A stretch of DNA of 18,986 nucleotides from Immundisolibacteraceae bacterium. GTDB lineage: Bacteria; Pseudomonadota; Gammaproteobacteria; Immundisolibacterales; Immundisolibacteraceae. This document shows positions 15,906 to 18,986 of this stretch, in pieces. The notes under the pieces were generated by a model, which made no database searches, was not told where the DNA came from, and saw only the letters and a program-made list of their open reading frames with translations. Where the stretch lies: positions 1-18,986 of the forward strand of contig JAESTY010000348.1 in the NCBI GenBank assembly GCA_016763355.1, given 5' to 3'. How positions within the stretch are numbered: the stretch's first letter is position 1; every line of letters begins with the position of its first letter. The position numbers and the translations under genes were made by a program.

Positions 15906-16928
15906 CTACTCAGCGATACCCTCAAGCTCGGTATGGGTTTGAATACGCTGGCATAAAAGCTCACAGCCCTCTCTGGTTTCTCCTGAAATCGCAAACCAGG
16001 GTCCTTTCCAGGCGAGCTCTTCTAATAGCTGTTTAATCCTCGGTTCGCGCTCTTCGACGGGTAGCAAGTCGATTTTATTAAAAACCATCCAGCGTGGCAG
16101 TGCTGCGAGGGTGTCATCAAAACGTTCTAGTTCATAAACAATGCTATTTACATCATGAACCAGATCATTTCCCATTTCTACCGCCGCCAGATCAACAACA
16201 TGCAGCAGCAAGCGAGTCCTTGCTAAATGTTTTAGAAACTGAATACCTAATCCTGCACCCTCAGCCGAACCTTCGATTAGCCCTGGAATATCGGCGACCA
16301 CAAAGCTGCGATGCGCCTCTACGGACACAACTCCAAGTTGAGGATGCAGCGTGGTAAACGGGTAATCTGCAACTTTGGGGGTAGCCGCAGAAACCGCCCG
16401 TAGCAGGGTCGACTTACCTGCGTTGGGTAAACCTAACAAACCTACATCAGCAAGTAGGGTCAGCTCTAACTGTAGTTCTCTGGACTCTCCAGGCGAACCT
16501 TCGGAAATTTTCCGGGGTGCCTGATTGACGCTACTTTTAAAACGAGTATTGCCAAGGCCATGAAAACCACCCTGAGCGACCAGTAGGCGCTGACCATGTC
16601 GAACCAGATCACCTATCTGCTCGCCAGTATCGACCGCAAAGATTGTGATACCGACTGGCACCGGGACTTCAATATCATCGCCACTCTTACCGCGCTTATT
16701 TTTACCTTCACCCTGCAAGCCCTTCGGGGCTGAAAATTTTCGCTTATGACGAAAATCGATCAGCGTATTGATGGACTCATCAGCAACCAGGTAAACACTG
16801 CCGCCATCGCCTCCGTCACCGCCGTCCGGACCGCCCTTGGGGATGTATTTTTCACGACGGAAACTCAAACAACCCGCGCCACCCTGGCCGGCCAACACTG
16901 TTATGGTTGCTTCATCGACAAATCTCAC
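15906..16928 (-). CDS. obgE: GTPase ObgE/CgtA
   Basis: Obg is an essential GTPase that acts in late 50S ribosomal subunit assembly and stress signalling. The glycine-rich OBG fold covers residues 1-157 (YIPKGGPDGGDGGDGG at 29-44). The G domain follows with GLPNAGKS (166-173), DIPGLIEG (213-220) and NKID (284-287). The G5 motif reads ISGET rather than the usual ISAxT. The protein is 340 residues and ends without the long acidic tail seen in some relatives. The start is GTG at 16928 with AGAGAG about 7 nt upstream. It lies downstream of rplU-rpmA, the conserved order, but a strong terminator separates it from rpmA, so its expression may depend on read-through or a separate promoter. Confidence 0.97.
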   Translation of the reverse strand: MRFVDEATITVLAGQGGAGCLSFRREKYIPKGGPDGGDGGDGGSVYLVADESINTLIDFRHKRKFSAPKGLQGEGKNKRGKSGDDIEVPVPVGITIFAVDTGEQIGDLVRHGQRLLVAQGGFHGLGNTRFKSSVNQAPRKISEGSPGESRELQLELTLLADVGLLGLPNAGKSTLLRAVSAATPKVADYPFTTLHPQLGVVSVEAHRSFVVADIPGLIEGSAEGAGLGIQFLKHLARTRLLLHVVDLAAVEMGNDLVHDVNSIVYELERFDDTLAALPRWMVFNKIDLLPVEEREPRIKQLLEELAWKGPWFAISGETREGCELLCQRIQTHTELEGIAE

Positions 16929-16946
16929 CGATTTTCTCTCTTCACA

Positions 16947-16976
16947 AATAAAAAAACCCCGTCATCCGACGGGGTT
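16947..16976 (-). terminator. Strong intrinsic terminator between rpmA and obgE
   Basis: On the minus strand AACCCCGTC, a GGAT loop and GACGGGGTT form a perfect 9-bp stem followed by an uninterrupted T run, then ATTT. It sits 98 nt after the rpmA stop and ends only about 18 nt before the obgE GTG. It should end most rplU-rpmA transcripts before obgE. Confidence 0.88.
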
Positions 16977-17074
16977 AATATTTCTACATACCGCATAGGC
17001 TATCAACAAGGATACCCAATCGACGGCAGCTAGACCGAATAGCGGTCAGCCACTGCTAACTTAAGCAAGCTGAA

Positions 17075-17332
17075 TTAGGCTGCAACAACATTAACGTGAG
17101 TACGGTTGTTAGCGCCCCGGATCTGAAATTCAACTTTGCCTTCGCTTTTAGCAAATAACGTATGATCACGACCAATACCGACATTAACGCCAGCATGAAA
17201 CTTTGTGCCGCGCTGACGTACCAGGATGTTACCCGGCACAACATGCTCACCACCATATTTCTTCACGCCGAGACGTTTAGACTCTGAATCGCGACCATTT
17301 CTTGAACTACCAGCTGCTTTTTTATGTGCCAT
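17075..17332 (-). CDS. rpmA: 50S ribosomal protein L27
   Basis: L27 lies near the peptidyl transferase centre of the 50S subunit, and its flexible N-terminus reaches the tRNA ends. The 85-residue sequence starts MAHKKAAGSSRNGRDS with no Firmicutes-type cleavable extension, and contains KRLGVKKYGGE and GNILVRQRGTKFHAG. It follows rplU by 61 nt on the same strand, the near-universal bacterial pairing, and is followed by a strong terminator. Confidence 0.98.
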   Translation of the reverse strand: MAHKKAAGSSRNGRDSESKRLGVKKYGGEHVVPGNILVRQRGTKFHAGVNVGIGRDHTLFAKSEGKVEFQIRGANNRTHVNVVAA

Positions 17333-17393
17333 TTATCTCAATCCTGTACGCGCATTTTGCGCTATGTTCTATATCGTGTGCCATGACTATACA

Positions 17394-17708
17394 TTAGCCA
17401 GCGACAATATCGCCTATCAACAGTTCGGTGTAGGACTGCCGATGACCCATCTGTGTGCGGGAGTGTTTACGACGACGAAACTTAACGATACGGACTTTTT
17501 CACCTCGACCCTGAGATTGCACAGTCGCAGTGACGCGAGCACCTTCCAGATAGGGCTTGCCGATTTTAACGTCGTCTTCGTTGGTGATCATCAACACTTT
17601 GTCGATTCCCACTTCAGCACCAACCTCAAGATCGAGTTTCTCGACTCTGAGTTTTAGACCCTTTTCCACCTTATACTGCTTGCCACCGGTTTCGATAACC
17701 GCAAACAT
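17394..17708 (-). CDS. rplU: 50S ribosomal protein L21
   Basis: L21 binds 23S rRNA in the 50S subunit. The 104 residues start MFAVIETGGKQYKVEKG and contain KFRRRKHSRTQMGHRQ, both hallmark segments; E. coli L21 has 103 residues. ATG at 17708 has GGAG 8 nt upstream. It is the first gene of the leftward block with rpmA and is divergent from ispB. A probable -10 box and a structured leader lie upstream. Confidence 0.98.
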   Translation of the reverse strand: MFAVIETGGKQYKVEKGLKLRVEKLDLEVGAEVGIDKVLMITNEDDVKIGKPYLEGARVTATVQSQGRGEKVRIVKFRRRKHSRTQMGHRQSYTELLIGDIVAG

Positions 17709-17740
17709 GCGACTGCTCCATCAAATTTATTGGGAATTTC

Positions 17741-17773
17741 ACCCATGCCAGACGCCCGAAGACGCGGTAGGGT
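17741..17773 (-). promoter_or_regulatory. Structured leader of rplU with a UUCG-capped hairpin
   Basis: On the rplU strand, GCGUC-UUCG-GGCGU forms a 5-bp stem closed by a C(UUCG)G tetraloop, one of the most stable known. It is extended by CC/GG and ACCC/GGGU pairs across small internal loops, giving one hairpin of 33 nt. It lies between the probable -10 box and the GGAG ribosome binding site. A role in L21 autoregulation or mRNA stability is an inference. Confidence 0.45.
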
Positions 17774-17786
17774 AAAAAGGCGGCGA

Positions 17787-17792
17787 ATTATA
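17787..17792 (-). promoter_or_regulatory. Probable -10 box of rplU
   Basis: A perfect TATAAT reads on the minus strand about 80 nt upstream of the rplU ATG. Transcription would start near 17780, giving a leader of about 72 nt that contains the UUCG hairpin. The matching -35 region is poor, so the assignment rests on the -10 box and position. Confidence 0.5.
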
Positions 17793-17862
17793 AAGCAACT
17801 TGGCCAAAGGTGCACCCTTGATTATCACCCTATTTCAGTTTTCCTATCGGCATGGCTTCAGC

Positions 17863-17892
17863 TTGACAGCAACCGCAGCACCCGCCTAGCAT
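17863..17892 (+). promoter_or_regulatory. Probable sigma-70 promoter of ispB
   Basis: A perfect TTGACA (17863-17868) is followed after 18 bp by TAGCAT (17887-17892), which matches four of six -10 positions. Transcription would start near 17899, about 20 nt before ispB. Confidence 0.6.
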
Positions 17893-17916
17893 CCCGCACT
17901 TTTTAATGAGACCTTC

Positions 17917-18900
17917 TTGCAGATGATCACGGACGAAATTACAACAATTCTGCAACCTGCAGCAGAAGATATGATCGCCGTCGATGCGCTAATCCGGCAA
18001 CGACTGATCTCTAACGTGCCTACCATATCCGAACTCGCTACTCACATAATCGATAGCGGCGGTAAACGTTTACGGCCGGTGATGGTGATACTTTCATCTC
18101 AGGCCTGCGGCTATGGTGGTGTCGACCACATTAAACTCGCCGTCATCGTGGAGTTCGTCCATACCGCCACCCTGCTTCATGATGATGTGGTGGATGAGTC
18201 CGTGCTGCGACGGGGTAAACCGACTGCTAACACCATTTGGGGTAACAATCTCAGCGTTCTGGTTGGAGATTTTCTTTATTCCAGAGCTTTTGAAATGATG
18301 GTTGAAGTGGGCCACATGCGGGTAATGGAATTACTCTCTATTGCCACTAATGTTATTGCCGAAGGCGAAGTTCAACAAAGCCTCAATCGCCGAAACCCAG
18401 ACATCAGCGAAGCCGAATACCTTGAAGTTGTTACCAGCAAAACCGCGCGCTTGTTTTCCGCAGCAGCGGAGCTAGGTGCGGTGGCTGCCCAACTCAATGA
18501 CGCTGGCAGGAAGTCATTAAGTGATTTCGGTTTGCACATGGGCATCGCCTACCAGCTGCTTGATGACCTGCTCGACTATCGTGGTGAAGCTGCCATTATT
18601 GGTAAAAACCTCGGTGATGATCTCGCAGAAGGCCAGCCCACCCTGCCGCTTATTCGTAGCTTACAATCGGCTACACCGAGCCATCAGGCTATTCTTCGAC
18701 AGGCCATTAGTGATCCGGGAAGTGTGCCGCTCGATGCAGTGATAAAGGTCATTGAATCAGGTGATGCCATCACCTACACTGCCAATCGAGCCCAGGAACA
18801 TGCTGACCTTGCCAAACTGGCACTGGCCGATTTACCCGAATCACGGGCAAGAACATCAATGCTAAAACTGGCCGATTTTGCCGTAAACCGAGTTTTTTAG
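17917..18900 (+). CDS. ispB: Octaprenyl diphosphate synthase (long-chain polyprenyl synthase)
   Basis: IspB extends farnesyl diphosphate with isopentenyl units to make the ubiquinone side chain; it is a cytosolic, Mg-dependent trans-prenyltransferase. The 327 residues include GGKRLRP (48-54), the first Asp-rich motif DDVVDESVLRRG (89-100), AEGEVQQ (148-154) and the second Asp-rich motif QLLDDLLDY (213-221), and the whole chain aligns well with E. coli IspB. The side-chain length (octa-, nona- or other) cannot be fixed from sequence. TTG at 17917 has GAG 6 nt upstream; ATG at 17923 is a good alternative two codons later. It is divergent from rplU and lies 32 nt before a tRNA-Pro gene on the same strand. 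Confidence 0.95.
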   Translation: MQMITDEITTILQPAAEDMIAVDALIRQRLISNVPTISELATHIIDSGGKRLRPVMVILSSQACGYGGVDHIKLAVIVEFVHTATLLHDDVVDESVLRRGKPTANTIWGNNLSVLVGDFLYSRAFEMMVEVGHMRVMELLSIATNVIAEGEVQQSLNRRNPDISEAEYLEVVTSKTARLFSAAAELGAVAAQLNDAGRKSLSDFGLHMGIAYQLLDDLLDYRGEAAIIGKNLGDDLAEGQPTLPLIRSLQSATPSHQAILRQAISDPGSVPLDAVIKVIESGDAITYTANRAQEHADLAKLALADLPESRARTSMLKLADFAVNRVF

Positions 18901-18932
18901 TAGAATGAGTTATAAAGTCAAAACCACTTAAA

Positions 18933-18986
18933 CGGGGTGTAGCTCAGCCTGGTAGAGCACCGTCTTCGGGAGGCGGGGGCCGGAGG
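18933..18986 (+). tRNA. tRNA-Pro(CGG), partial at right edge
   Basis: The first 54 nt of a tRNA are present: acceptor strand CGGGGTG, D arm GCTC...GAGC with loop AGCCTGGTA, anticodon stem CCGTC/GGCGG and loop TTCGGGA, then a GGGCC variable region and GGAGG of the T stem. The anticodon is CGG, which reads proline codon CCG, and G37 follows it as in other proline tRNAs. The 3' part lies outside the window. TATAAA at 18911-18916 may be its -10 box, but no clear -35 box is seen. Confidence 0.93.

Noticed and set aside
17350..17362. Small hairpin GCGCA/TGCGC between rplU and rpmA
   Set aside because: Short stem with a three-base loop and no T run; may be chance or a minor processing feature.
17226..17657. 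Open frame of 143 codons on the plus strand across rpmA and rplU
   Set aside because: It lies antisense to two certain ribosomal protein genes, has no recognisable domain, and is explained as a shadow of their codon structure.

Overview
The window looks like a chromosomal segment of a gammaproteobacterium with roughly balanced base composition. The block ispB | rplU-rpmA-obgE-proB | rpsT | murJ-ribF-ileS-lspA has the order and orientation I know from Pseudomonas and related non-enteric gammaproteobacteria. TTG start codons are clearly used (rpsT, the DUF368 gene, probably arginase). I see no insertion sequence, prophage, CRISPR array or other sign of recent transfer. Most of the window is core housekeeping; the less ordinary material lies in the first 7 kb and in the spacers.

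Region 1 (1-4650) is a catabolic set spread over separate transcription units: putA (leftward, cut by the left edge), an arginase gene (rightward, divergent from putA) and an ornithine cyclodeaminase gene (leftward, convergent with arginase). Together they would convert arginine to ornithine plus urea, ornithine to proline plus ammonia, and proline to glutamate. The putA/arginase spacer holds four perfect 12-bp tandem repeats next to putA and a pair of GTTANTAAC palindromes 22 bp apart, both good regulatory candidates.

Region 2 (4800-6810) holds a small S4-domain RNA-binding protein (YbcJ type) with its own terminator, then a leftward pair: a DUF368 polytopic membrane protein (a family linked to undecaprenyl-phosphate recycling) followed by a WaaP/InaA-type lipopolysaccharide kinase. 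A near-perfect 20-bp palindrome sits just upstream of the DUF368 ribosome binding site.

Region 3 (6955-14521) has ppsR (regulator of PEP synthase) converging on the leftward murJ-ribF-ileS-lspA block, which is divergent from rpsT. The fkpB and ispH genes that often follow lspA are absent; ppsR occupies that place.

Region 4 (14541-18986) has the rpsT terminator, the leftward rplU-rpmA-obgE-proB block with a strong intrinsic terminator between rpmA and obgE and a UUCG-capped hairpin in the rplU leader, then rightward ispB with a good promoter, and the first 54 nt of tRNA-Pro(CGG), cut by the right edge.

Nothing here amounts to a wholly new biological system. The best leads are the regulatory elements in the putA/arginase spacer, the DUF368-kinase pair, and the RNA elements around rplU and obgE.
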